NCBI RefSeq assembly: GCF_006542765.1
Contig: NZ_SKCD01000018.1
Coordinates: 1 to 64,000 of the forward strand
Direction of reading: 5' to 3'
From: Paenibacillus luteus
GTDB taxonomy: Bacteria; Bacillota; Bacilli; Paenibacillales; Paenibacillaceae
Length of the DNA: 64,000 nt
Shown here in pieces: positions 26,047 through 34,185 of this stretch (its first letter is position 1; each line of letters starts with the position of its first letter). The translations under genes were made by a program, and so were the position numbers. Below the pieces are notes generated by a model. That model made no database searches. It was not told the origin of the DNA and saw only the letters and a program-made list of their open reading frames with translations.

Positions 26047-27981
26047 ATGCTGCTACAGGTTTCTAACGTAACAAAGAGCTACGGCGTTAACGTCGTGTTA
26101 TCCAATATTTCAATGCAGGTTCAAGAAAGAGAACGGATCGGCCTGGTCGGAGTTAACGGAGCCGGCAAGTCTACGCTCCTAAAAATTATCGCCGGTGAAA
26201 TGACCGCTGATTCAGGTGCCATCCACAAAGCAAAAGAAACAAAAATCGGTTATCTCGCTCAAAACAGCGGTTTGCAATCCAGCCGCACGATTGAAGCCGA
26301 AATGCTAGCTGTATTTGCTCATCTGCTAGAAGCTGAACAGGAGCTTCGAGAACTAGAGGTCAAAATTGCTGATCCTGCGCTTCATGATGATGAGAAAAAA
26401 TACACCGATATTCTGGACCGCTATGCCAAACGCTCCGATTGGTTTCGAGAGCAAGGCGGATTCGAAATCAATACCCGTATTAATAGCGTTCTTCATGGCA
26501 TGGGATTTGGCAATTTTCCGCCAGACACCCTAATTTCAACACTTAGCGGTGGACAAAAAACCCGTCTAGCTCTCGCCCGTATTTTGCTTCAGGCACCTGA
26601 TTTGCTCATGCTGGATGAGCCTACCAACTATCTTGACATTGAGACATTAACCTGGTTGGAATCGTATTTGCGCGGATATTCCGGCGCTATTCTTGTCGTA
26701 TCGCATGACCGGTATTTTCTCGATGCGCTTGCACAGACGATTATCGAAATTGAGCGACATACCTCGAAACGCTATACCGGCAATTACAGCCGTTATATGG
26801 AGCTTAAAGCTGCCGAATATGAAATTACTATGCGACAGTTCGAGAAGCAGCAGGATGAAATTTCTCGGATGGAGCAGTTCGTCCAGCGGAACATTGTCCG
26901 GGCCTCAACTACGAAGCGGGCACAGAGCCGCCGCAAAGCACTCGACAAAATGGACCGTTTGGACAAGCCTCAGGGCGATTTGAAAAAGGCAAATTTCACA
27001 TTCGAAATTGAACGTTCGACAGGTAAAGACGTCCTTGCCGTTCAAGATGTTTCCGTTACCTTCCCAGAGAAGGACTCTCCGATATTCCGCAACGTCTCCT
27101 TCCAGCTTACCCGAGGTGAAACCGTGGCATTAATCGGACCCAACGGTATCGGAAAATCGACCTTGCTGAAAGTTATTGTCGGACAAAATGAGCCTACGAC
27201 CGGTACCGTCCGTTTCGGAACGCATGTCAAAGTCGGCTATTATGATCAGGAGCAAACTAGGTTAAACGGTAAAAACACTGTTCTCGAAGAAGTCTGGGGC
27301 AACTACTCCCATATGGAAGAAGCCCGCATCCGCACCGTACTTGGCAACTTCCTATTCAGCGGCGAAGATGTATTAAAACGGGTTTCATCACTAAGCGGCG
27401 GCGAGAAAGCACGTGTTTCGCTAGCCAAGCTTATGTTAGCTCAAGCGAATGTGCTTATTTTGGATGAGCCTACCAACCATCTTGATCTCTTCAGTAAAGA
27501 AGTGCTTGAAGCTGCTTTGCTCGATTATGAAGGCACCTTGCTATTCATATCGCATGACCGTTACTTCCTGAACAAGATGGCAGAACGAATTGTCGAACTT
27601 AAACCTACAGGAACTGATCATTTCCTAGGAAATTATGACGAAATGATAGAGAAAAAAATTGAAATCGAAGAAGCAAGGCTCGAAGCGCTGTCAAAACAGG
27701 CTACCCGCTCGAAATCTACAGCTATTTCCGACAATGCTCCTGCCAGCTCCTATGAAGCTGACAAGCAAGCCAAGCGCGAAGAACGTGCAAAACAGCGCAA
27801 GCTTGAACAGTTGGAACAAGAAATTGCTTCACTTGAGCAGCAAATTACGGAGTTGGAAGTGCAGCTTACAGATCCGTCGATTTTTAACGACTATATTCGG
27901 ATTCAGGAAATTCAGGCGGTCATAGAAACACGCAAAGCTTCCCTAGCAGCCGCCTATGAAGACTGGGAGCAATACATGTAA
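26047..27981 (+). CDS. ABC-F family ATPase (YdiF-like ribosome-associated)
   Basis: 644 aa, soluble, with two tandem ABC domains. Walker A motifs are GVNGAGKST and GPNGIGKST, signatures are LSGGQKTRL and LSGGEKARV, and Walker B motifs are LLMLDEPTNYLD and LILDEPTNHLD. An inter-domain linker of ~80 residues and a C-terminal coiled coil (about 560-640) are present. There are no membrane segments: ABC-F proteins act on the ribosome. The gene keeps the B. subtilis neighbourhood (ydiF near tsaD, moaC and tatAC). The start is ATG 26047 with GGAGGT six bases upstream; an upstream extension of 31 codons lacks an RBS. Confidence 0.93.
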   Translation: MLLQVSNVTKSYGVNVVLSNISMQVQERERIGLVGVNGAGKSTLLKIIAGEMTADSGAIHKAKETKIGYLAQNSGLQSSRTIEAEMLAVFAHLLEAEQELRELEVKIADPALHDDEKKYTDILDRYAKRSDWFREQGGFEINTRINSVLHGMGFGNFPPDTLISTLSGGQKTRLALARILLQAPDLLMLDEPTNYLDIETLTWLESYLRGYSGAILVVSHDRYFLDALAQTIIEIERHTSKRYTGNYSRYMELKAAEYEITMRQFEKQQDEISRMEQFVQRNIVRASTTKRAQSRRKALDKMDRLDKPQGDLKKANFTFEIERSTGKDVLAVQDVSVTFPEKDSPIFRNVSFQLTRGETVALIGPNGIGKSTLLKVIVGQNEPTTGTVRFGTHVKVGYYDQEQTRLNGKNTVLEEVWGNYSHMEEARIRTVLGNFLFSGEDVLKRVSSLSGGEKARVSLAKLMLAQANVLILDEPTNHLDLFSKEVLEAALLDYEGTLLFISHDRYFLNKMAERIVELKPTGTDHFLGNYDEMIEKKIEIEEARLEALSKQATRSKSTAISDNAPASSYEADKQAKREERAKQRKLEQLEQEIASLEQQITELEVQLTDPSIFNDYIRIQEIQAVIETRKASLAAAYEDWEQYM

Positions 27982-28129
27982 CCGATCAACACAATCGTGC
28001 AAGGAAAGGACGGATCATAGAAGACAGCCATTTTACAGAATAACTCTATGATGTCGAAACCGCGAACGCCAGAAGCCTTCCTATCCCATTCAAAATGTTA
28101 AGGCCATTACTTTTATCAGCTTACACATA

Positions 28130-28167
28130 AAACGGCAGGTTAAGGATAAATCCTTAATCTGCCGTTT
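28130..28167 (-). terminator. Probable terminator of the comQXPA-type operon
   Basis: AAACGGCAG (28130-28138) pairs with CTGCCGTTT (28159-28167), with an inner TTAAGGAT pairing. On the minus strand it continues into a short T-run (CGTTTTATG). It lies between the ABC-F stop and the comA stop and may serve both. The 27982-28129 interval shows nothing else. Confidence 0.6.
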
Positions 28168-28219
28168 ATGATTAACCGGATAAATGCTTTGTTACATAAA
28201 CTGTCCCAGCGTATCAAAT

Positions 28220-28870
28220 TTAATATTGCTCTAGACTGATTAAACCTAGTCTTTGTGCCTCTTTGATCGCTTCTGAGCGCGAGCGGACATTTAACTTATC
28301 AAAAATTCGTGATAGCTGATACTCTACATTTCTTTGGCTGACATGCAGCATAGCTGCCAGCTCCTTATTGCTAACACCGGTTGCTACCTCGTGTAAAATC
28401 GTCTGCTCTTTCTCGTTGATCGATACATCCTCTATTGTAACTTCGGTCCTGCCAATGGTAACCTCATGCCGTCTAAGCTGCTTGAGAAGCGTAATCGGGA
28501 TAACCGTATCTCCCCTCATCACGCATCGAATCGCATTGTGCAGCTGCTCTCTAGAAACCGTTTTGGAAATGAAGCCTGATACGCCTGACTCTATAAGCAA
28601 ATTAAAATGCGAGCCAATTTCATAACCCGAATAAATAATAACTTTTCGTTCAGGGTCCTGTTGAATGAGACGCTTGGTTAGCTCCAGACCGCTAATGCCA
28701 GGCATGTTCAAATCGCATAAAATCAGATCAAAATGTTCCACCTGCACGATATCAAGCGCCTCGATTGCCGATAGGACAACCGCTACCGACATCTCGCAGT
28801 CTTGCTCAATCATCGTTTTTGTTCCTTCCCCAACGGAAGGATGGTCATCAACTAATAAGATACGAATCAC
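28220..28870 (-). CDS. comA: ComA-type response regulator (NarL/LuxR family)
   Basis: 216 aa (B. subtilis ComA is 214). The receiver domain (about 1-120) has the acidic pair in LLVDDHP, phospho-acceptor Asp in LILCDLNMPG, and the Lys in GFISKTVS. The C-terminal LuxR helix-turn-helix (about 150-212) contains LHEVATGVSNKELAAMLH and VEYQLSRIFDKLNVRSR. The start is a GTG overlapping the kinase gene by 23 bp, the same tight coupling as comP-comA. It would activate quorum-responsive promoters when phosphorylated by the linked kinase. The ComA name rests mainly on the four-gene context. Confidence 0.88.
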   Translation of the reverse strand: MIRILLVDDHPSVGEGTKTMIEQDCEMSVAVVLSAIEALDIVQVEHFDLILCDLNMPGISGLELTKRLIQQDPERKVIIYSGYEIGSHFNLLIESGVSGFISKTVSREQLHNAIRCVMRGDTVIPITLLKQLRRHEVTIGRTEVTIEDVSINEKEQTILHEVATGVSNKELAAMLHVSQRNVEYQLSRIFDKLNVRSRSEAIKEAQRLGLISLEQY

Positions 28871-31244
28871 GCGATATACCCCTCTCCGATATGCCGGTTG
28901 TCATTGTTTCTGGCAACAAAATAACAACCTCTAGGCCGTTACCGCGTTGAGAATAAAATGAAATGTCTCCTTCAAGACCCGTCACCCGTTCTTTAATGCC
29001 TGACAAGCCCATATGCTCGAAAGAAACTGTCATTTGATTTACATCCATACCTACACCGTCATCCTGATACCGGAAATAGATCGTTCCTTTACGCAGCTCT
29101 AGCTCAAGAATAACTAATTTAGCTTGTGAATGTTTGTCCGCATTGCGAAGCAGCTCTTGCACAATACGGTATATAGCTGTAATTTGCTCCTCATTTAGCG
29201 GACGATTAAACGACTTTGCACGGAAATCAACTGCAAAATTCACACGCATTTGAGTATGCTCAATTATGGATTCCACAGCCTCAACCACGCCCATTTCCTT
29301 CAGAAGGGGCGGACGAAGCTCATTGCAGGTCTCCCTTATTTGATGAATAACATCGAGCAGACCCTCCTTAATATCCTCAAGCTCTCGTCCCAAACTATCC
29401 GAAATCGGATAATCCATCATGATGGATTCAAGTTTCCGATACCATAACAGCTGGTCCTGCAGTGCTGAATCGTGCAAATCTGCAGCGAGTTTCCTTCTCT
29501 CATTCTCCGACAAGCAGAATAGCAGGCGAAGCACCCATGGTGAAGTAGACTGCTCCTTGCGAACCTCGGATTCCAGATCCTCGATCAGTCCCTCAATTAA
29601 ATATAAGTTTTCAAAAACGATGCTGGAATAGTTCGACATCGTCTTGAGCCAGCGAAGCTCATCCGAGTTAAAGCGAGTATGGTTCGTCTTCATGCCGATC
29701 CAGAGAATATGATACCTAGACCGCTGCCTTCCGATTACCAGTCCTAGACCGTAAGGTAATTCAATCAGCTCTCCGACCTGAAGGGAATTAACCGTTCCCA
29801 GCAAAAATTCTGCCGTGATCAATTCCTCCGGATGCTCTCCCATCGGATAGACGGTATTTTCCGATTGCTCGACCACCATGAACGTAATGCGATTGACTGG
29901 CAATAGGTCAGCAATTTCCTGCTTCAGCACAGCCTCCAAATCGCCTTGCTTCATAACTCTGGCTATTTTACGAGAGAAGCGGTCAAGGCTATCCTGGTAG
30001 CTGTACATCGCCTTGAAAAGCTTTGGTCTAAAGCGTTGATCGATTTGTTCCTTGGCATATAAAAACAACGTCATTCCGATGTAGATGACAAAAAACACGC
30101 CAAACCATGCGGCCCATGACGGATTGTTCTCTCCTAGTAATACAAACGCTACAAGAGCAGACACAATGACTGCGGGTACAAAAGCAAGCGCCGTGTAATA
30201 TTTAAATCTCGTTAAAATAAAATCAATATCAAATAATTGATTGGAGGTGGATAAATAAAAATATACAATTGGAAGAATAAATAAAAATAGTGCCGTAAAT
30301 GCTGCCGGGAGAATTTGGCTTTTCCCAAAAATTTGAGGAAGCAAATTCAAAGTGGCGAATGGTGTAAATGCTACCAAATGCGATATCAGCGTTATGGTAA
30401 ACAGAGAGTGCAGCTTGGTATTCCGATATTTCATAAACTTGCTGACTAGCTTAAAAACGCATACAAAATTGCCTAAGAGCACCATACCGCTAAAGGCCAT
30501 TTCAATATAGTTATAAAATTGGATAGGAAACAGATTGGTCCAAATATAGAGTAAGCTAGACGCTCCGACTAGCCCTATTACAGTGAATAAAGTACGCAGC
30601 AATTTCTTGCTGATGAAATTAACGTCGAATCTTTGCAAATAAATATTCATAAAACTCATGAACAACAAAGGAATGGCAGGCAATATCAAATAAATAACGG
30701 AAATGCCTACTGGATCGCTTCGATAAGAAGCAGCTGAGCTGTAATAGCTAATCCCAATAGAAATAAAAAATAAAATAAGCATAATGACAGACTTGTCATT
30801 TCTTCGCTTCACATATAGAAATGCAGAGAACGCGCAAAAAATAACAAGCGATATTCCTGGAATATACAATTGAAGCAATAGTTCCCAAAGCGAATGGTCA
30901 CCTGTCCATCCTTTTGAAAAGGATATGGCTTGCTGAACGTTATCTTTATGTAAGAGAAGAACATTATCGGCGTTCTCAATTGAATTATACTTCTTCACAT
31001 TGCGGAACTCATTGACCGGCTCGCCGTTAACCTCTAGAATCTGATCGCCTACCCTTATTCCCTTTACTTCTGCCTGACCTGCTGGCTCTATCGACTTCAC
31101 GATATAGCGATCGTCAGTATCCTGAATCAATACAGCACCTATGGAGGGGACTCTTACGATTACGGAAGTCAAATAGAGGAGCGAAGCGAGAAATATTGCT
31201 AGGAAGAGGATTGCAATCATGCGGTTCAATACTGTAGGTTTCAT
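28848..31244 (-). CDS. comP: ComP-type sensor histidine kinase with PDZ domain
   Basis: 798 aa (B. subtilis ComP is ~770). The order is: an N-terminal helix, an extracytoplasmic PDZ domain (about 30-110, IKSIEPAGQAEVKGIRVGDQI-type), and eight or more membrane helices (about 128-400). A GAF-like region follows, then HisKA_3 with the phospho-acceptor His in AADLHDSALQ (near residue 591). The HATPase domain has an N box (ELLRNADKH) and G boxes (DDGVGM, GLSGIKERV). It is the predicted membrane receptor for the isoprenylated peptide encoded 33 bp upstream, passing phosphate to the response regulator whose gene it overlaps. Confidence 0.9.
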   Translation of the reverse strand: MKPTVLNRMIAILFLAIFLASLLYLTSVIVRVPSIGAVLIQDTDDRYIVKSIEPAGQAEVKGIRVGDQILEVNGEPVNEFRNVKKYNSIENADNVLLLHKDNVQQAISFSKGWTGDHSLWELLLQLYIPGISLVIFCAFSAFLYVKRRNDKSVIMLILFFISIGISYYSSAASYRSDPVGISVIYLILPAIPLLFMSFMNIYLQRFDVNFISKKLLRTLFTVIGLVGASSLLYIWTNLFPIQFYNYIEMAFSGMVLLGNFVCVFKLVSKFMKYRNTKLHSLFTITLISHLVAFTPFATLNLLPQIFGKSQILPAAFTALFLFILPIVYFYLSTSNQLFDIDFILTRFKYYTALAFVPAVIVSALVAFVLLGENNPSWAAWFGVFFVIYIGMTLFLYAKEQIDQRFRPKLFKAMYSYQDSLDRFSRKIARVMKQGDLEAVLKQEIADLLPVNRITFMVVEQSENTVYPMGEHPEELITAEFLLGTVNSLQVGELIELPYGLGLVIGRQRSRYHILWIGMKTNHTRFNSDELRWLKTMSNYSSIVFENLYLIEGLIEDLESEVRKEQSTSPWVLRLLFCLSENERRKLAADLHDSALQDQLLWYRKLESIMMDYPISDSLGRELEDIKEGLLDVIHQIRETCNELRPPLLKEMGVVEAVESIIEHTQMRVNFAVDFRAKSFNRPLNEEQITAIYRIVQELLRNADKHSQAKLVILELELRKGTIYFRYQDDGVGMDVNQMTVSFEHMGLSGIKERVTGLEGDISFYSQRGNGLEVVILLPETMTTGISERGISRDSYLIS

Positions 31245-31277
31245 GCTGTCCTCTTCCCTTCAAGCATAATCAAAATT

Positions 31278-31448
31278 TTAGCTCCACATGTATGCGTATC
31301 CGCTGTTCTTTTCATTTTTTTCTTTAAGTTCGCCAAGAAGAGCTTTTTGTTCCGCCGCAGAAACACCTGCAATTTGCAATTGTCCACCCATAGCCATAGA
31401 CATATTACCAGTGTTACTTACCAACTGACGAATCGTTTCTTTCAACAT
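31278..31448 (-). CDS. comX: ComX-like isoprenylated pheromone precursor
   Basis: A 56-aa product between comQ-like and comP-like genes, the ComX position. It starts MLKETIRQLVSNTG behind a strong RBS (GGAGGAG, spacing ~6). It has a charged middle (QKALLGELKEKNEKN) and ends GYAYMWS with a single Trp next to the last residue. ComX precursors are 50-60 aa and carry a C-terminal-region Trp that ComQ farnesylates or geranylates before the last 5-10 residues are released. Its size, place and lone C-terminal Trp are direct observations; modification and signalling are inferred from the family. Confidence 0.85.
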   Translation of the reverse strand: MLKETIRQLVSNTGNMSMAMGGQLQIAGVSAAEQKALLGELKEKNEKNSGYAYMWS

Positions 31449-31521
31449 TTTAACTCCTCCGCTTCTCTACTAATATGATAAAATATGATACTTCTCTACT
31501 ATAACAGGAATAGAATCGACA

Positions 31522-31564
31522 GAAAACGCAAAAGTGATTCGTATTTACCGAAACGGCTTTTGCG
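31522..31564 (-). terminator. Terminator/attenuator between comQ and comX
   Basis: CGCAAAAG (31527-31534) pairs with CTTTTGCG (31557-31564), with an inner TTCG/CGAA pairing, followed by TTTTCT on the minus strand. It lies immediately after the comQ stop. Downstream, an extended -10-like TGTTATAGT occurs about 50 nt before the comX ATG. comX may therefore have its own promoter or be attenuated relative to comQ. Confidence 0.55.
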
Positions 31565-31574
31565 CGGTTTGTTT

Positions 31575-32504
31575 TTATGCAATTTCTTGGTTTAAAATAG
31601 ATAAAAAAGTCGATTTCCAAGGACTTATCTCCTGAATCGTATCCAAGAGCTCTTCAAAGCGATTATAGTGCATGCGGCTCATCACTGATCCATACAATGT
31701 GACGCCCGTTCTCTCGCAAGTTTCGAGAAAAAGCTCGCGCTTTGCTTCGATGTCCTGAATGGAGATAAAGCCTTGAAAATAATCTTTTATCCAAAGGTCC
31801 TCTTCCGCTTCTCCTTCTATTAAATAAAGAGTAAGCAAAGTACGTTTTCGTTGAATAAAGTCGCTCTTATCATCCCATCTTAGTAAATCACGGAGATCAT
31901 TTTGGATTTGAGCTGCCATACCGATCTCGAGTGAATATTCAGCTACGACTGAATTCCATGGCTGACCTGCGAGCAAAACGCCAGTCATGCAGGCGAATTG
32001 CAGCATCGTTGCTGATTTTTGCTTAACCATATCCAAGTAATCTTGTTCGTCCTCTACAACATTGGCCAAATCCAGCATTTGTCCATTTGCTGACTGAAGC
32101 AGCTGAGTATTCATCATTTCCATTAGAGCAAGTCGGATCTCGTTACTAGCACTGCTGACCAGCATAGCCTGTTGAGATAAGGTTAGCAATGCCGTCGCCA
32201 CGTGAATTGCAATAGGCTGCGGCGCTTGCATCCACGACTTATGTGGAGCATCTTGGTCCTGAAGGTCATCGAGAATGTCCGAAGCAAGTACAAACAGTTC
32301 AACCGCAGCCGCGGCCTCGTAGGCTTCATCACCCATACCGCCAAACATACGGTAGTGAATGACAGTCAGCTGTCCGAATCGGATGGATTCTGCCAGCTTG
32401 TCCTTAATAAACAGCTCTGCATAACGGATAAGAGGCTCAGCTGTGAAGTATTGCTGAACCAGCCTCCGCATATGCCCGGCTATAAGTGGATTACAATTAT
32501 TCAC
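31575..32504 (-). CDS. comQ: ComQ-type polyprenyl synthetase / pheromone isoprenyl transferase
   Basis: About 309 aa. The first aspartate-rich motif is DDLQD (about residue 79) and the second is NDLRD (about residue 202); both Mg-diphosphate sites of the trans-prenyl-synthetase fold are recognisable. Overall similarity to ordinary chain-elongating synthases is low. ComQ uses farnesyl or geranyl diphosphate to modify the ComX Trp and helps release the peptide. Placed directly before comX. The start chosen is a GTG with GGAGG seven bases upstream, in preference to an ATG nine codons earlier without an RBS. Confidence 0.87.
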   Translation of the reverse strand: MNNCNPLIAGHMRRLVQQYFTAEPLIRYAELFIKDKLAESIRFGQLTVIHYRMFGGMGDEAYEAAAAVELFVLASDILDDLQDQDAPHKSWMQAPQPIAIHVATALLTLSQQAMLVSSASNEIRLALMEMMNTQLLQSANGQMLDLANVVEDEQDYLDMVKQKSATMLQFACMTGVLLAGQPWNSVVAEYSLEIGMAAQIQNDLRDLLRWDDKSDFIQRKRTLLTLYLIEGEAEEDLWIKDYFQGFISIQDIEAKRELFLETCERTGVTLYGSVMSRMHYNRFEELLDTIQEISPWKSTFLSILNQEIA

Positions 32505-32551
32505 TATGAATCCTCCGCAAATCATGATCATACTATTATACTATGAAACCG

Positions 32552-32779
32552 TTAAGTAAACATACGCTGAAGCATCGTTACACATTGCCCTAATCTGTTA
32601 AGTATCCATACGCCGTTGCAGTCGATGATTCGTGTGCGCTTATTCTCCGTCTCGCTTTCTTTCTTCGGACTATCCTCCTCATTCATTTGATAAACTAAAC
32701 TTGCGATCATCTCCATTCTCTTCTCTAGTAGCTTTCTGCGCTCGACTGACGGACTTTCGATGTGATCGCGATGATCCAT
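32552..32779 (-). CDS. Small protein of unknown function upstream of comQ
   Basis: 75 aa, charged, rich in Glu, Arg and Lys in the first two thirds (VERRKLLEKRMEMIASL), with a more hydrophobic C-terminus (CNGVWILNRLGQCVTML). No signal peptide or domain is recognised. An AGGAGGG lies 11 bases before the ATG. It sits in the same direction between the ABC ATPase and comQ, 47 bp from the comQ start. The tail contains one Trp, but not at the C-terminus, so it is not called a second pheromone. Confidence 0.5.
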   Translation of the reverse strand: MDHRDHIESPSVERRKLLEKRMEMIASLVYQMNEEDSPKKESETENKRTRIIDCNGVWILNRLGQCVTMLQRMFT

Positions 32780-32844
32780 TGACTAAAAAGCCCTCCTTGA
32801 GGTTTACGTGTGCATCTTAGGCGATTGCTGAATGACGTCTTCTC

Positions 32845-33588
32845 TTATACGCTCACACTCCCATTGATTTCTACTGCATGATGCATATAAACAGCTTCCA
32901 TTGTCATGCCGCCGCCTGGCAGCTGAGCAATAAGCGTCGTTGGATTATCACAAGTAATAAACTCACCTTTGCGCATGACGCATACCCGATTGCAATTGCG
33001 CTGAATTTCCTCCATATCGTGGGAAGCAACAACAATTGTTTTTCCTTGCTGCTGAAGCAGTTGCAATAGGGACCAATAATCCTTTTTCGCTTGTGGGTCC
33101 AAACCAGTGGTTGGTTCATCTAGGAAAATGATTTTAGGATCGTTAACCAGCGCGATTGCCAAAGCCGTACGCTGTCTCCATCCGCCTGACAAACGTTTTA
33201 CTAATTTATCGGAGTAAGGACTTAGGCCAAACTGTTCGATGATTTGGTTTAAATCATTTTTTCTTTTATAAAAGCCCTGAAAAAGCTCCATCGCTTCGCG
33301 GACATTCATTTTGTCGACCAAAGAAGTGCTTTGCAAATGAATGCCGATATCTTCCTTTAGGCGTTCCGCGTCAAGCACTACATCATGCCCGTAGATCCTG
33401 ATGCTTCCTTGGTCCGGCATACGGATTCCCATTAACATTTCAAGCAGCGTTGTTTTCCCAGCACCATGCGTACCGATAATTCCAAACATTTCTCCTTCAT
33501 TTACTTTAAAGGATACCTTGTCCACTGCTTTGTTCGCACCATAATACTTGCTGACCGAGCTTACCTGAATGATCGTTTCCTTATCCAT
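32845..33588 (-). CDS. ABC transporter ATP-binding protein, no linked permease
   Basis: 247 aa. Walker A GTHGAGKTT, signature LSGGWRQRT, Walker B KIIFLDEPTTGLD and the switch VASHDMEEI place it with the multidrug/lantibiotic export (CcmA/NatA-like) ATPases. The Walker A has His where Asn is usual, and the signature has Trp after GG. No permease gene lies on either side. First gene of the minus-strand run that continues into comQXPA. A link to pheromone export is possible but rests only on position. The start at 33588 has GGAGG upstream; an earlier ATG at 33606 does not. Confidence 0.85.
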   Translation of the reverse strand: MDKETIIQVSSVSKYYGANKAVDKVSFKVNEGEMFGIIGTHGAGKTTLLEMLMGIRMPDQGSIRIYGHDVVLDAERLKEDIGIHLQSTSLVDKMNVREAMELFQGFYKRKNDLNQIIEQFGLSPYSDKLVKRLSGGWRQRTALAIALVNDPKIIFLDEPTTGLDPQAKKDYWSLLQLLQQQGKTIVVASHDMEEIQRNCNRVCVMRKGEFITCDNPTTLIAQLPGGGMTMEAVYMHHAVEINGSVSV

Positions 33589-33737
33589 TCTTTGGTTAAC
33601 CTCCATTCACACTTAAACCTTGTATGATTGATATAATTTAAGGTGAGATTTATGTTTTGGTATGCGTCATAGTTTCACGATAACCGATAGCGTTAACTTT
33701 TTCACCGAAAACCTGTTTAGTATTTCCCGCAATTTTT

Positions 33738-33762
33738 TTGCGTGACCGCAATTGAAGCGCAA
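33738..33762 (-). promoter_or_regulatory. Possible ComA-type binding site (inverted TTGCG/CGCAA repeats)
   Basis: TTGCG (33738-33742) and CGCAA (33747-33751) form an inverted repeat with a 4-nt gap. Further CGCAA half-sites lie at 33728-33732 and 33758-33762. ComA sites in B. subtilis use TTGCGG-N4-CCGCAA plus a third half-site, so the half-site matches but the spacing is 2 nt shorter. It lies about 150 bp upstream of the ATPase-comQXPA run. Confidence 0.35.
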
Positions 33763-33879
33763 AACTGTAAAACTTATAAATAGCAATAATTAACCAAAAT
33801 AAAAACAGTCTAAACACTAAAAGATAGTGATTTGACTGTTTTATTTTTGATATTAGCCATATCATTCTTAACCTATACG

Positions 33880-34160
33880 TTATCCACAAAGATATCAACA
33901 GTTCTGTATAAATTGTTAGTTAATTCAGTCGATAGCCTAGGCGAATTTCAGTAGTAATTTCGCGGATTTCGTCGTTTTATAGGTCAAAACTCATAAGTCC
34001 TCTGGATTTATCCACGTTATTCACACTATCCACAGATCTGAGTCAAAGAATATATCCCCTTTTCGCACACAATGTTAAGCGTTCGTAAATCCAGTGTTTT
34101 CGGGCATTTCTCCGTTTTATCCACATTTTAGCGCCTCATTGTGGATAACTTTGTGCACAA
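33880..34160. other. DnaA-box cluster
   Basis: Six DnaA boxes lie within 270 bp. They are TTATCCACA at 33880-33888; a contiguous head-to-tail triplet TTATCCACG, TTATTCACA, CTATCCACA at 34008-34034; TTATCCACA at 34117-34125; and TGTGGATAA (reverse) at 34140-34148. The palindrome TTGTGCACAA (34151-34160) adds a near match on each strand. The surrounding 33589-34185 interval carries no convincing gene and is AT-rich toward 33.6-33.9 kb. There is no dnaA nearby, so this is a secondary DnaA-binding region rather than the main origin. Confidence 0.85.
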
Positions 34161-34185
34161 CACTAAATTTGGTAAATTTATTCGA

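Noticed and set aside
32552-32779. 75-aa ORF considered as a second pheromone precursor
   Set aside because: Its Trp is about 20 residues from the C-terminus and the product is longer than ComX precursors; left as unknown.
33650-33898. 82-codon minus-strand open frame upstream of the ABC ATPase
   Set aside because: No ribosome-binding site or known family. Its codons overlap the AT-rich flank and the first DnaA box. Probably chance.
33880-34160. DnaA-box cluster considered as the chromosomal origin or a plasmid origin
   Set aside because: No dnaA, dnaN, rpmH or rep gene is nearby and the flanks are ordinary chromosomal genes. A secondary DnaA-binding region fits better.
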